Shown one piece after another: positions 14,895 through 23,408 of a DNA stretch of 64,000 nt; the first letter of the stretch is position 1; each line of letters starts with the position of its first letter. The notes under the pieces are model-generated. The model saw only the letters and a program-made list of their open reading frames with translations, ran no database searches and had not been told where the DNA came from. A program made the position numbers and the translations under genes. Origin of the DNA: a virus; the IMG/VR virus record IMGVR_UViG_3300008262_004787, positions 1-64,000 of that record. One strand, 5' to 3'.

Positions 14895-15684
14895 GTAACC
14901 CTCTTATAGTAGACGAATCCCCGTTTGGGAATTTTGTATTGTTAAGACCATTGTGTGGAGGAACACCCCACTTATAGTAATATTGTTGCATTGCGAATTG
15001 TTCTCTTTCTCTGAACTTCTGTGCTTCCGAATTCTTCTTTGTTGATACAGAACCAAAATGATACGAATGTAAGAAATGTGTACGTGATCTGGTAAGACCA
15101 GGTATCAATTCTAACTTTGCGAAGAAATCCCAATCACAAAGATTTGGAGAATTGTAAAAGGTGTCAAATCCACCAACTGCCATATACCATTTCTTGTTTA
15201 TCAAGAATGGAAATATATTTCCATCTGGTGTTTTCTTATTGGTAGACAATCTCCGTTCTTCATCAATGAACTTTTCCATATCAAATGTTTCAACCGTTTG
15301 TCCACAATCCATTACCGGAAAGTTAAACATTCCAGGACCAGTAGGTTCTATTTGATTGACTGTTAAGATTTCATTTGGGTCGTACTGCGACTCCAATTTC
15401 TTATCCCAATTTGGTGCGAACACATTATCATCGTTGATGATGAATATCTTTTCGTTGTTTGCATTCCACACACCCATGTTTAATGCGTGTTGCATCCCTT
15501 TATTTTCTGGAAGAGTGATAACGTCAATACCTTTGTGTTTGTTTATTACGTATTCACTTTCTTCTGCATATCCATCCAAGATAACAATTATTTCGTTACC
15601 ATTATGTTGTCCCCGTAACAATGAATGTAAACACAAATCCAAATATTTTGGATTACGATACGAGGGAATAATAACCGAAATCAT
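14884..15684 (-). CDS. Family 2 glycosyltransferase
   Basis: A 266-aa protein starting M-I-S-V-I-I-P-S-Y-R-N-P with E-I-I-V-I-L-D-G, then N-K-G-M-Q-H-A-L-N-M-G and I-F-I-I-N-D-D-N. These are the nucleotide-binding and DxD-type metal motifs (here NDDN) of GT-A family 2 transferases. An aromatic-rich acceptor region with CDWDFFAKLE follows. First of a 21-gene carbohydrate block read from 33 kb down to here; it is also the last gene of the promoter-led pair with the epimerase at 15686. Confidence 0.85.
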   Translation of the reverse strand: MISVIIPSYRNPKYLDLCLHSLLRGQHNGNEIIVILDGYAEESEYVINKHKGIDVITLPENKGMQHALNMGVWNANNEKIFIINDDNVFAPNWDKKLESQYDPNEILTVNQIEPTGPGMFNFPVMDCGQTVETFDMEKFIDEERRLSTNKKTPDGNIFPFLINKKWYMAVGGFDTFYNSPNLCDWDFFAKLELIPGLTRSRTHFLHSYHFGSVSTKKNSEAQKFREREQFAMQQYYYKWGVPPHNGLNNTKFPNGDSSTIRGLHAN

Positions 15685-15685
15685 A

Positions 15686-16729
15686 TTAGTTTTTAAGTTT
15701 AGCTGTCTTGGCTTCCTGCACTAGTACATCGGTTTTCCAGAAGGGATAAATACCTTTTTCTACTTCATACTTACTCCACACTTGTCGTGGACGTTCTGGT
15801 TGTACTCGTGCCCATTCCCACATCTTCTTCAATCCTTCATATAAGTCTGTCTTGTGTTCGAATCCAAGAACATCAACCGATTTCTGCCAAGTAGGATATG
15901 CATATTTCACTTCGTGTCGTGGGGGAAGATGTTTGATTTCACCACCACCCATCACATCAATCAATGTGTCTGCTGCTTCGTTGATACTATATTCCTTGAT
16001 GCCACCCAAGTTAATAATTTGCTTGGATGCCTTCGGGTCGGTTCCTGCTCTCCACAAAGGTTCAAGAGAATCATCAATACAGCTAAATGCACGAACCTGA
16101 TTACCATCACCGAAGATAGTTAATGGTTGATTGGTTAGCTTCTTATACATCCAGATACCTAACACATTACGATAGCTGTCCCAAATATTCTGGTTCGCAC
16201 CGAATACGTTGTGTGGTCGGATAATACACCAATCTAATCCATGCTGGACACCGGCGGTTTCAATATCCATTTCACACGCTGCCTTCGCAATACCATACGA
16301 ATCAATAGGTGCACGTGCCATATCTTCGTGGAATGGTGGCTCACCAGCACCAAATCCATACACGCCCATCGAAGAAGTGAATACCAATCTCTTTACACTG
16401 TGCTTAATACACTGGTTGATAACTCCCGCAGTTGCGAGAAGATTATTGGTGTAATTATACTGTCTGATGAATGGGGACAACGCTTCCGCTGCGTATGCTG
16501 CAAAGTGATACACGATATCAATTTGATGTGCATCGAAAACATATCCACAGTTCTGCGTGCCCAAATCAATATTATAAAACTTTACCTTTGGATTAATATT
16601 TTCTTTATACCCACCACTAAAATCGTCAATACCAATAACGTCCACATCGGGTTGGTTTTCGATAATCCAATCAGCCAATCGTGATCCTAGAAGTCCAGCA
16701 ACACCAGTGATTAATACAGTTTGTTTCAT
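15686..16729 (-). CDS. NAD-dependent sugar epimerase/dehydratase (extended SDR)
   Basis: A 347-aa extended short-chain dehydrogenase with the N-terminal Rossmann motif G-V-A-G-L-L-G-S (variant of GxxGxxG), D-x-D at the end of beta-2, and the catalytic region S-S-M-G-V-Y-G then Y-G-I-A-K (YxxxK). It is closest in layout to UDP-glucose 4-epimerase and related UDP- or GDP-sugar enzymes. Substrate cannot be read from the sequence. Preceded by a good sigma-70-like promoter (16760-16788), so it can be transcribed apart from the genes upstream. Confidence 0.85.
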   Translation of the reverse strand: MKQTVLITGVAGLLGSRLADWIIENQPDVDVIGIDDFSGGYKENINPKVKFYNIDLGTQNCGYVFDAHQIDIVYHFAAYAAEALSPFIRQYNYTNNLLATAGVINQCIKHSVKRLVFTSSMGVYGFGAGEPPFHEDMARAPIDSYGIAKAACEMDIETAGVQHGLDWCIIRPHNVFGANQNIWDSYRNVLGIWMYKKLTNQPLTIFGDGNQVRAFSCIDDSLEPLWRAGTDPKASKQIINLGGIKEYSINEAADTLIDVMGGGEIKHLPPRHEVKYAYPTWQKSVDVLGFEHKTDLYEGLKKMWEWARVQPERPRQVWSKYEVEKGIYPFWKTDVLVQEAKTAKLKN

Positions 16730-16759
16730 TGTAAAGTAATTGTTAAAGGTTCATTAATA

Positions 16760-16788
16760 AGTATAACATCGTGACTGCTCTACGTCAA
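16760..16788 (-). promoter_or_regulatory. Sigma-70-like promoter inside the glycan block
   Basis: On the minus strand TTGACG (16783-16788), 17 bp, TATACT (16760-16765). It lies in the gap between the transferase at 16792 and the epimerase, about 30 nt before the epimerase ATG. One mismatch in each hexamer with ideal spacing makes it one of the better promoters here. Confidence 0.65.
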
Positions 16789-16791
16789 GTA

Positions 16792-17538
16792 TCAAATATC
16801 TTCCCACGAGTCAATTGAAAGACCAACCGTGGGTGCTTCATATCCTTTTAAACAATGTGTTGCTAACGATGGTAGTGGTTGTACTAATGCACGACCTTTT
16901 TCACGAAGTTTAAGAAAGATTGCAAAATCTTTTGTATTAATTAAATCTTCCGTTCCCCACATCCATACATCCATATCGTTCTTTATGGTACCAACAGTTG
17001 TTGCGAACGTATTGGTTGTAGAATTTGTTATCATCCAAAAATGGTCCTTCGTCTTAATAACTTGCGTAGGTTCCGATACATTTTCCATAGGAGTATACGG
17101 ATTCCCACCACGAGAGGGATCCCAAAACTTATCAGGATGTAAGTATCCAGTTGCGTAGTGTGCATAATTCAATGCCTCAATAATTTTATGTTCGGAACCA
17201 GGAAGATATAAATAATCATCTTCTTGAAACAAAACAATTTCTTCATCATTTGTAATCTTTTGCACTTCGTCTAACAATACTCGCATAGACTTAGCATCGG
17301 ACCCAGCCTGTATCTTGACGAGATTAACTCGTTCCGTTGCATCCGATAATTCATTTAACCATTTCCACGTTTCATCGGTGATGGAATCCACGAATATCGT
17401 AATCTCCGCCGTGGGGAAACAATTCAATGTATTCAACAAACACCGTTGTTTAGTGGCGTTTGGTAACTTCACCTGCCACGTTCGTTGTTGTGCATGTTGT
17501 GAATTACTGGACTCACTTATTCTGTAAAATATTTTCAT
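16792..17538 (-). CDS. Glycosyltransferase-like protein (GT-A type)
   Basis: A 248-aa protein with I-T-I-F-V-D-S-I-T, then E-I-V-L-F-Q-E-D-D-Y-L-Y, an acidic E-D-D-Y motif at the position of the metal-binding DxD in GT-A enzymes, and a C-terminal W-M-W-G-T-E-D-L like the acceptor loop of family 2 transferases. It starts MKIFYRI and overlaps the next gene's end by 26 bp. Substrates unknown. It belongs to a run of transferases of similar size and style. Confidence 0.6.
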   Translation of the reverse strand: MKIFYRISESSNSQHAQQRTWQVKLPNATKQRCLLNTLNCFPTAEITIFVDSITDETWKWLNELSDATERVNLVKIQAGSDAKSMRVLLDEVQKITNDEEIVLFQEDDYLYLPGSEHKIIEALNYAHYATGYLHPDKFWDPSRGGNPYTPMENVSEPTQVIKTKDHFWMITNSTTNTFATTVGTIKNDMDVWMWGTEDLINTKDFAIFLKLREKGRALVQPLPSLATHCLKGYEAPTVGLSIDSWEDI

Positions 17539-18427
17539 TATAAAACCGTTCTAATTCTTTTGGAAAGTGTTGTGTTGCAATTTGTCTAAACTCATCTTTA
17601 CGATCAATACTGGACACTAAATCATTTAGGTATTTGTTGTTTTGTTGATGATTCTCACAAACTAATATACCGTCCAATACATACTGCTGCACAGGAAGTT
17701 TTTTGGATTCTCGTAACACTTGTGCACAAGTTAATACATAGGTATCTTCCAATCCGTAGTGACCGAATGATTCGGGTATTCCTGTTACTTTCAACAGTTT
17801 ATTACTGATAACCGTTCCCCACCCACCAGCAGCTTTAAATGTATTGATTGGTCGAACCGCAACCCCAGTATCTCGTAATCCCAGATCAAATACATTTGCT
17901 GTTAGATTATCATTTAATTCTCTGGACAATAAATCGTCATGTACCAACACATCCCACGTAGTGTCCCACTGTCGTGTTATCTGTGGAGTTACTACATAGT
18001 AATCCACTCCACTATTTTTTATGGCTTTTACTGCATTACCAAGGTATCCAAGAAATCTGTCACCGAAGAATAAATCATTGTCCATCCACAAAGTAAAATC
18101 GTAATCATCTACATATTTTAATGTATGTCGTCGTTGCGAAACACAGCCAAGTATTTCTGATTTGTATTCTATTCTAAATGTACTATCTGATGATTCCCAG
18201 GTACATAACGAACTTACTATATCAGAGAATTTATTAGCAAAATAAACTTGTGGTAGTTTTGAAGTTGACCAATCAATCATTTCATCACTTAAACATAATG
18301 TGATATCAAATGTGTATTCCACATCCTCTGGTATCCATTCCGCGTTACGACGAAGATTATATAAAGTTAGATGTAAATTATCAATTTCGTGTGGTAATAC
18401 AAAAATAGAAATTAAACCTTTGGTCAT
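17513..18427 (-). CDS. Glycosyltransferase-like protein (GT-A type)
   Basis: A 304-aa protein with a family-2-like start (GLISIFVLPHEIDNLHLTLYNLRRN), a central D-F-T-L-W-M-D-N-D-L-F-F-G where D-N-D is the probable metal motif, and G-L-E-D-T-Y-V-L further on, resembling the E-D acceptor motif. I start at the ATG overlapping the stop of the methyltransferase gene upstream (ATGA); the frame runs 11 codons further but without a better start. Acts presumably in the cytoplasm on a sugar nucleotide; donor unknown. Confidence 0.65.
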   Translation of the reverse strand: MTKGLISIFVLPHEIDNLHLTLYNLRRNAEWIPEDVEYTFDITLCLSDEMIDWSTSKLPQVYFANKFSDIVSSLCTWESSDSTFRIEYKSEILGCVSQRRHTLKYVDDYDFTLWMDNDLFFGDRFLGYLGNAVKAIKNSGVDYYVVTPQITRQWDTTWDVLVHDDLLSRELNDNLTANVFDLGLRDTGVAVRPINTFKAAGGWGTVISNKLLKVTGIPESFGHYGLEDTYVLTCAQVLRESKKLPVQQYVLDGILVCENHQQNNKYLNDLVSSIDRKDEFRQIATQHFPKELERFYNENILQNK

Positions 18428-19083
18428 ACCTTTATTCTCTGAACCACACCCACTCCCCAATCAGCTTCTCCACGACCAAACCATTCAACTGAGAAAATAT
18501 CTGTGTCAATTGCATCTAACAATGCCACTGGACCTGGGTGGTAGTTTGTATCGTGGAATGCCATCACTCCATTTGGAATCATCTTTTCCCAATACTTCCA
18601 TTCTTTGATTACTTGATTGACAGAATGCCATCCGTCCACGAACATAAAGTCAATTTGTTCATGACCGTACCATTCCATCAATTGATACAAGCTTTCATAG
18701 TTGGCGGAATCACCTTGAATTGTAAATATATTATTTTCTATACTATTCAAATATGTTTTGGGTTTAAGATCCATTCCAACATACATGCAGTCTGTTGGTT
18801 TGATACTGAGTAATGTGTTCGTGGAGGAAACACCACCACATTCATCTACACCAATTTCAACTATTAATTTAGGTTGGTGGGGTAATTTATTAAATGCATA
18901 TTTTAATGCTTCGTGATTAAGTGACGAAAAATGTACATTGGGTGAAGCATCAAAGTCACCTAACCAATCGGTATCATTGGAAATGCTAGGTTCCAGAGAG
19001 GGAAGATATTTTAGTCCATAAATATCTGTGGGTAACTTGGTTACCTTTGATAAAATATCATTCGTTCTGTCAAGTAAATTCAT
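18424..19083 (-). CDS. SAM-dependent methyltransferase (Methyltransf_24-like)
   Basis: A 219-aa class I methyltransferase: K-L-I-V-E-I-G-V-D-E-C-G-G is motif I (E-x-G-x-x-x-G), M-Y-V-G-M-D-L-K the acidic end of beta-2, and D-F-M-F-V-D-G-W-H-S the motif IV region. D-G-x-H is typical of the Methyltransf_24/cephalosporin-hydroxylase-like group that often methylates sugars in surface-polysaccharide loci. It is immediately downstream of the RuBisCO-like gene and overlaps the next transferase by 4 bp. Sugar O-methylation is inferred from context. Confidence 0.75.
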   Translation of the reverse strand: MNLLDRTNDILSKVTKLPTDIYGLKYLPSLEPSISNDTDWLGDFDASPNVHFSSLNHEALKYAFNKLPHQPKLIVEIGVDECGGVSSTNTLLSIKPTDCMYVGMDLKPKTYLNSIENNIFTIQGDSANYESLYQLMEWYGHEQIDFMFVDGWHSVNQVIKEWKYWEKMIPNGVMAFHDTNYHPGPVALLDAIDTDIFSVEWFGRGEADWGVGVVQRIKV

Positions 19084-19092
19084 AGTATTCTC

Positions 19093-20322
19093 TTAGAAAA
19101 TTCTGTATTGTAAATCAGCGTTGACTGCTTTGTATCCCCACTTTTTAACAGCTGCGTCATATTCTGCTCCGTGGTTACCATCAATTGCTTGACGCATTGC
19201 CAATCCACCGGCGAGTGTACCCATTGGATGTCCATGCATTGCACCACCAACATTTGCCATCCAGTTATGACTATCAAGTAATCCGTTAATGTGCTGCACC
19301 AATCCAGGATGCATTCCACAACTGAGTGCGGGGATAACATTGTAGTTCCACAACACCTTCAAGGCGTCTTGTAGTTCTGTGTCATCCTGATTCATATACC
19401 CACCAATCATACCTGCGTGGATAGAGTCTGCACCAGACCACCCTGCAATCTTACAGATAACGGGCCAGTAGATATGATTCGGAGCACGACGGTCAGTGAA
19501 GAATTTATCCCCAGACTTCTGAAAGTGAATCCACAGATTAGGATTCTGTTTACGGATTGCACGATATGCACCCAACCCACTCCACACATTAATATGAACA
19601 CCCAATCCACCTTCATCCGAAACGAATTGTGCTCGTTGTAGTGCGTACGGACTGTCACCATTAATACAGAATGTGTACATTACATTCGGGGCGTTATTCG
19701 CCAACCAGTTGGTGATAAGTGGAACTCTCTTTGTCAACGGACAATGTGCCGGACTACCAAGGAGTTCATCTTCTTTAATAAAGTTTACACCACCATATAC
19801 CATTTCCTTCACGGCTTCTAACAATACTTCTGGACTCATTCCAACCTTGGGTTTGATAATACCACCGAAGAATGGTTTGCCTTCGACACCATTAAACTTA
19901 CGGAATCCATCAATACCATATGCTGGTTTCAATGTAAACTGTTGTTCAATATGTGCAGGTAGTGTTACGTCCAATACATGACATTGCTCAATTTCCAGAA
20001 TGTCTACTTGACCACCGGCGATGTGGCAGAGGATTTGTGAGATACCATCTTCTTCTAAGTCTAGATTTTCTAGTGGAAATGCGATATCAACTTCACCGGA
20101 AAACTTCGACTTTAATTCATTTTCATCAGCGAGAACAAAACAACTGTGGTCACGAAACATCTGGTCAGTTTCCCATACACTACGATTGTTTGGATTACCG
20201 ATGCTTTGACCAATTGCCAAATTCCACGCGGCATCTCGTAGTGAAGTTTTACCTGCAAGGAAGTACTTAACTATAAAATATTTGGATAAATCAATATCTC
20301 TTGTAAAAATATTTACGCTCAT
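19093..20322 (-). CDS. RuBisCO-like protein (large-subunit fold)
   Basis: A 409-aa RuBisCO large-subunit family protein. Seen: G-I-I-K-P-K-V-G-M-S-P (K157, K159, matching the substrate Lys of GxxKPKxGLS); G-G-V-N-F-I-K-E-D-E with K183, D185, E186 at the carbamyl-Lys/Mg positions (K201, D203, E204 in plant numbering); H302 in S-I-H-A-G; S334 in L-S-C-G; and G-G-A-M-H-G-H-P-M-G at the C-terminal phosphate site. Loop 6 reads I-G-G-Y-M-N-Q, so the Lys needed for CO2 fixation (K334) is missing, and the Arg after H266 is also absent. That fits a form IV-type enzyme (enolase, isomerase or decarboxylase of a phosphorylated sugar, as in MtnW or the apiose-pathway enzymes) rather than a carboxylase. 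Its ATG overlaps the cupin gene stop; it sits with transaldolase and RibB. Confidence 0.9.
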   Translation of the reverse strand: MSVNIFTRDIDLSKYFIVKYFLAGKTSLRDAAWNLAIGQSIGNPNNRSVWETDQMFRDHSCFVLADENELKSKFSGEVDIAFPLENLDLEEDGISQILCHIAGGQVDILEIEQCHVLDVTLPAHIEQQFTLKPAYGIDGFRKFNGVEGKPFFGGIIKPKVGMSPEVLLEAVKEMVYGGVNFIKEDELLGSPAHCPLTKRVPLITNWLANNAPNVMYTFCINGDSPYALQRAQFVSDEGGLGVHINVWSGLGAYRAIRKQNPNLWIHFQKSGDKFFTDRRAPNHIYWPVICKIAGWSGADSIHAGMIGGYMNQDDTELQDALKVLWNYNVIPALSCGMHPGLVQHINGLLDSHNWMANVGGAMHGHPMGTLAGGLAMRQAIDGNHGAEYDAAVKKWGYKAVNADLQYRIF

Positions 20323-20651
20323 TGTTTGTCTGTGACCTCGTATTTGTCGCCTATGACGGACGGTAATTTAACAACAATTAATTCACAATCTTCTAAAAAT
20401 TCTGGGTCTGCTATTTCATACGGAAATATAGTAAATATATCTCCTGTTGTCAATAGCTGTCCTTGTATTCGCATCTTGCCACGAATTAAATAGTTAATTT
20501 CTATAGCCCTCTTGTGATAATGCTTACCCCAGATTTCACCTTTTTTATGACGAAGATATCCGACTTCAAAATCACTGGTCATCAATACGGATGGTGTAAA
20601 GTTTCCAATAAACCATCCACGAGTCATATCTTCAATTCTTTTTATTTCCAT
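20319..20651 (-). CDS. Cupin-fold protein (sugar epimerase/isomerase-like)
   Basis: A 110-aa single-domain cupin: G-K-H-Y-H-K-R-A-I-E-I-N-Y-L-I-R-G is cupin motif 1 with two His and a Glu as metal ligands, and G-D-I-F-T-I-F-P-Y-E is the start of motif 2. Small cupins of this type are found in sugar-nucleotide clusters as isomerases, ketoisomerases or lyases. The only ATG is MEIKRIED, overlapping the nucleotidyltransferase stop by about 20 bp; a TTG lies 7 codons upstream. It is coupled to the RuBisCO-like gene by ATGA. Substrate not identifiable. Confidence 0.7.
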   Translation of the reverse strand: MEIKRIEDMTRGWFIGNFTPSVLMTSDFEVGYLRHKKGEIWGKHYHKRAIEINYLIRGKMRIQGQLLTTGDIFTIFPYEIADPEFLEDCELIVVKLPSVIGDKYEVTDKQ

Positions 20652-21363
20652 ATAATGCTCTGTATCGTTCAATATCTTCCAAGGTTCCTACTGCATAGTG
20701 TTCGGACGGAGTTATATCGTATACTCGTTTAGTTCCGTCCAGATAGTTGTATGAGGGACCAATATAATATTCACCATTAACAGTGTCTTTCACTTGTTTC
20801 ATAGTATTCACCGAAGATGCGAAATCTTTGCCATACTTCCACCAGTGAATACCATTCAGTGAATAGTTACTAATCACTTCCTTTTCTTTTACCATTGTGA
20901 ATTTTGGATATTTGTGTTCTACATTAGCCACCAACGCGTAACTATTTTTAGGCGTGTTAGTTTCGTAGGTCACCACCGCACCAATAGCATCGGTGGTTTT
21001 GGTAAACTCAATAAACTTATCGGCGTCCCAATGCATGATTTGGTCACAGTTGGTAACTAATAAATCAGTTTCTCCAAAAAATAATTGTGGAGCATGTAAC
21101 GCCGAAATGGCTGGACCATCGGTAAGATAATCAATTTCTACTACAACAGCCTGACCAACGGTTTTACGAATCGCATCACGAAGAGCCACATTCCAATCTT
21201 GATTGTTGTATCTACGAACAATGAAACAATAATGGCCATCTATGTTCAACGATTCCAATGCCATTTCAATCATAACTTTACCTGGTAATACTTCTACCAG
21301 TGGTTTGGGGACCGTGCTTTTTACACGAGTCCCCTCACCAGCCATTGGAATAATAATATTCAT
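20632..21363 (-). CDS. Sugar-phosphate nucleotidyltransferase
   Basis: A 243-aa NTP_transferase-family protein: N-terminal I-I-P-M-A-G-E-G-T-R-V-K-S then P-K-P-L-V-E-V is the nucleotide-binding signature (GxGxR...PKPL), with a D in V-T-N-C-D-Q at the metal site and V-K-E-K-E at the sugar-binding Lys region. It would activate a sugar 1-phosphate with NTP. It differs from the second nucleotidyltransferase at 22638, so two sugars or two steps are activated here. Upstream of the cupin and RuBisCO-like genes in one transcript. Confidence 0.85.
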   Translation of the reverse strand: MNIIIPMAGEGTRVKSTVPKPLVEVLPGKVMIEMALESLNIDGHYCFIVRRYNNQDWNVALRDAIRKTVGQAVVVEIDYLTDGPAISALHAPQLFFGETDLLVTNCDQIMHWDADKFIEFTKTTDAIGAVVTYETNTPKNSYALVANVEHKYPKFTMVKEKEVISNYSLNGIHWWKYGKDFASSVNTMKQVKDTVNGEYYIGPSYNYLDGTKRVYDITPSEHYAVGTLEDIERYRALYGNKKN

Positions 21364-21367
21364 TTAA

Positions 21368-22261
21368 TCAAGCAACTGTTGAAGTAGTAAACTGTATGTC
21401 TGCGTGTTCACCCAATGATTCTGCCGACTTGGTACGCATGAATTCTTCATGTAGTGATTGACCCAACTGGTCCATTTGATTGAAGAACTGCTTACTCAAA
21501 TCAAGATTCTTGTCAGTTACTAATGGAGTATAATCTGCTTGTGGGAAGTCAACCACCGAGTATGTATAATTCCAGTATGAAGCAAATTCCTCCCAACGAT
21601 TTTCTGCATCAATTAAATCCCAAACACGACTACCGATTGTTGGTACGGTGTGATAGTAAATAGATCTCTTTAATCCATCAAGTGTTCTCATACTACCAGC
21701 GATAATGTTTTGGTGACGTTGGATTTGTTGGTTTGCCAAATATTCCAAGTGTGCATCTGCATCAATTCCAACTTCTTCCATACGTCCTGGAATGATACTA
21801 GCGAAGAACACACTTTGATAACTCAAAGACTTAATGATGGTATTTGCATCAGAAACACCTGTTACATTTAGATATAACTTACGAAGTTCTGGTGCGTCGG
21901 CGATTCGAAGTACATAACTGAAATGTGGAATCTTCAATGCCATAGCTGCACCATTACCGTTGAACTGGTCAACATATTGTGCCCATCGAATAATATCTTC
22001 TTCTTCCATAACTGAATTAGGGACTTGTACATATACTAATCCTTCTGGACCTTCACCACGAAGTTCTCCAACAAGTGAGGTCATCTGTGGAACAAGTGTT
22101 TCAAATTTATCCAATGTATCGCAGTTGACCTTTGCCAATGCGTTTGGATTGGTAGTAATACCAATTACGGAACTACCGTCAATATACTTACCCAACTTGT
22201 CCCAAATCTTACGGATATAGTCGGTGTCTGCTGTGTCAAAAAAGAATGTTGGTTGTGACAT
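21368..22261 (-). CDS. Transaldolase-family protein
   Basis: A 297-aa TIM-barrel aldolase: F-F-D-T-A-D-T-D-Y-I at the start, G-I-T-T-N-P-N-A-L (TTNP motif), A-L-K-I-P with the Schiff-base Lys, F-A-S-I-I-P-G-R-M-E-E-V-G and A-G-S-M-R-T at the C-terminal phosphate-binding strands. Transaldolases move a dihydroxyacetone unit between sugar phosphates; short forms such as fructose-6-phosphate aldolase split C3+C3. Length lies between the short (about 220) and classical (about 320) groups. Transaldolases (TalC) are common in cyanophages for the pentose phosphate pathway, but here the gene is inside a nucleotide-sugar cluster with RibB and a RuBisCO-like protein. Confidence 0.85.
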   Translation of the reverse strand: MSQPTFFFDTADTDYIRKIWDKLGKYIDGSSVIGITTNPNALAKVNCDTLDKFETLVPQMTSLVGELRGEGPEGLVYVQVPNSVMEEEDIIRWAQYVDQFNGNGAAMALKIPHFSYVLRIADAPELRKLYLNVTGVSDANTIIKSLSYQSVFFASIIPGRMEEVGIDADAHLEYLANQQIQRHQNIIAGSMRTLDGLKRSIYYHTVPTIGSRVWDLIDAENRWEEFASYWNYTYSVVDFPQADYTPLVTDKNLDLSKQFFNQMDQLGQSLHEEFMRTKSAESLGEHADIQFTTSTVA

Positions 22262-22641
22262 TATGGATTCTCCACGGTTCTTGGTCCTTTGTTTATTCTA
22301 TCTTTTATTGCTAAGATTGAGGTTTCCCAATCTGTATGTCTGTGTACCGCATCATCTATTATTAAATCGGCGTGAGGTTTACTCCACCAAATTTCATCAT
22401 ATGGAATATCCCATTTTTCTAACCAATCAAACAATACTTTACCTTGTAACTTTAATACCCTTCCTTGATTCCCACCACCAGTTTTCATATGTCGTGCCGT
22501 ATGAAGAATAATGGTGTGCCCTTCTTCTTTTAACCATCGTAACGTTTCTAATGCTTCTGGAAACGGCTTGACATCTGCGTAGGTCATATCACCAGTTTTA
22601 TTTTCACAGATAGTATTATCTATATCAAAACAAAATATCAT
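22261..22641 (-). CDS. HAD-superfamily phosphatase, capsule-type
   Basis: A 126-aa small HAD protein: F-D-I-D-N-T-I (DxDxT nucleophile motif), T-I-I-L-H-T-A-R (motif II Thr), K-P-H-A-D-L-I-I-D-D-A (motif III/IV Lys and acidic pair). Compact HADs without a cap domain occur in capsule and lipopolysaccharide loci, where they remove phosphate from a sugar phosphate or a nucleotide-sugar precursor. It overlaps both neighbours by 1-4 bp, between transaldolase and the second nucleotidyltransferase. A phosphatase role within this pathway is a reasonable inference. Confidence 0.8.
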   Translation of the reverse strand: MIFCFDIDNTICENKTGDMTYADVKPFPEALETLRWLKEEGHTIILHTARHMKTGGGNQGRVLKLQGKVLFDWLEKWDIPYDEIWWSKPHADLIIDDAVHRHTDWETSILAIKDRINKGPRTVENP

Positions 22642-23408
22642 AATGTACCCTCAAAGGCTTTTACATCTGCTGGTGTACCAAGAGGTACAACATCAGTAAC
22701 GGTATGTACATATACTGGAATCCCTATACTCACATTATACGAGGCCACCATACTCATATAATACTCTGCGTTTCCATTAAACTCAACTGGTTTGTTAAAT
22801 TCCATAATAAACTTTGCATAGTTTGTAAAGAATTGTGTTTGACCAAAGTAGAATATACCAATCATCGTAGGATGGTGAACCCACGAATCATTCTTCTCAC
22901 GAATACCCACAGCCTTTCCATCTTCAATTATAACGTTCGACCATTTATTGGGTAGTGATTTGTCTGGATTATCAAAGCATGCTACTGCGACTGCATTACT
23001 CTTAAATTTAATACCACGAATAAAATCATCAACACCATTATGATTATATTTGTTATCGGAATCAAGAACCAATAAGTCATCAGTTTTGTGCCACATACGA
23101 GATGCTGCTTGTCTTGCGGTGTCTAAACTTCCCGAAGTAATTTCTTTAAACGGAATGATTTCTATGTTACGACCGTAAATGGAATATAAAAATTTATCCA
23201 ATCCAGCATCCAAATGTTCTTGCAAAACTGCAAAATATAAATGAATGTTACTCGACTGTCCCTTTCCATCGTGACGAATATATGGACATGATTCCGTTGT
23301 CCATTGTAAGATTGTCTTACCATTTATTTGAATTAATGGTTTGGGGTCTTTGTATCCTTCGTTTACAAAACGTTGACCCCTACCAGCCATTAACACTAAG
23401 ACGTTCAT
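22638..23408 (-). CDS. MobA-like NTP transferase (sugar nucleotidyltransferase)
   Basis: A 256-aa protein with V-L-M-A-G-R-G-Q-R-F, then K-D-P-K-P-L-I-Q-I, the GxGxRF...PKPL signature of the MobA/IspD-like nucleotidyltransferase fold, and L-V-L-D-S-D-N with the metal-binding Asp. It most resembles capsule enzymes that attach CMP or GDP to a small phosphorylated sugar or polyol. Immediate neighbours are the HAD phosphatase and the phosphotransferase-like gene, a grouping common in capsule clusters. Nucleotide and sugar specificity cannot be read. Confidence 0.8.
   Translation of the reverse strand: MNVLVLMAGRGQRFVNEGYKDPKPLIQINGKTILQWTTESCPYIRHDGKGQSSNIHLYFAVLQEHLDAGLDKFLYSIYGRNIEIIPFKEITSGSLDTARQAASRMWHKTDDLLVLDSDNKYNHNGVDDFIRGIKFKSNAVAVACFDNPDKSLPNKWSNVIIEDGKAVGIREKNDSWVHHPTMIGIFYFGQTQFFTNYAKFIMEFNKPVEFNGNAEYYMSMVASYNVSIGIPVYVHTVTDVVPLGTPADVKAFEGTL

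Noticed and set aside
19093-20322. CO2-fixing RuBisCO (form I-III)
   Set aside because: Metal ligands are present but the loop-6 Lys and the Arg following the H294-equivalent are missing; no phosphoribulokinase is seen.
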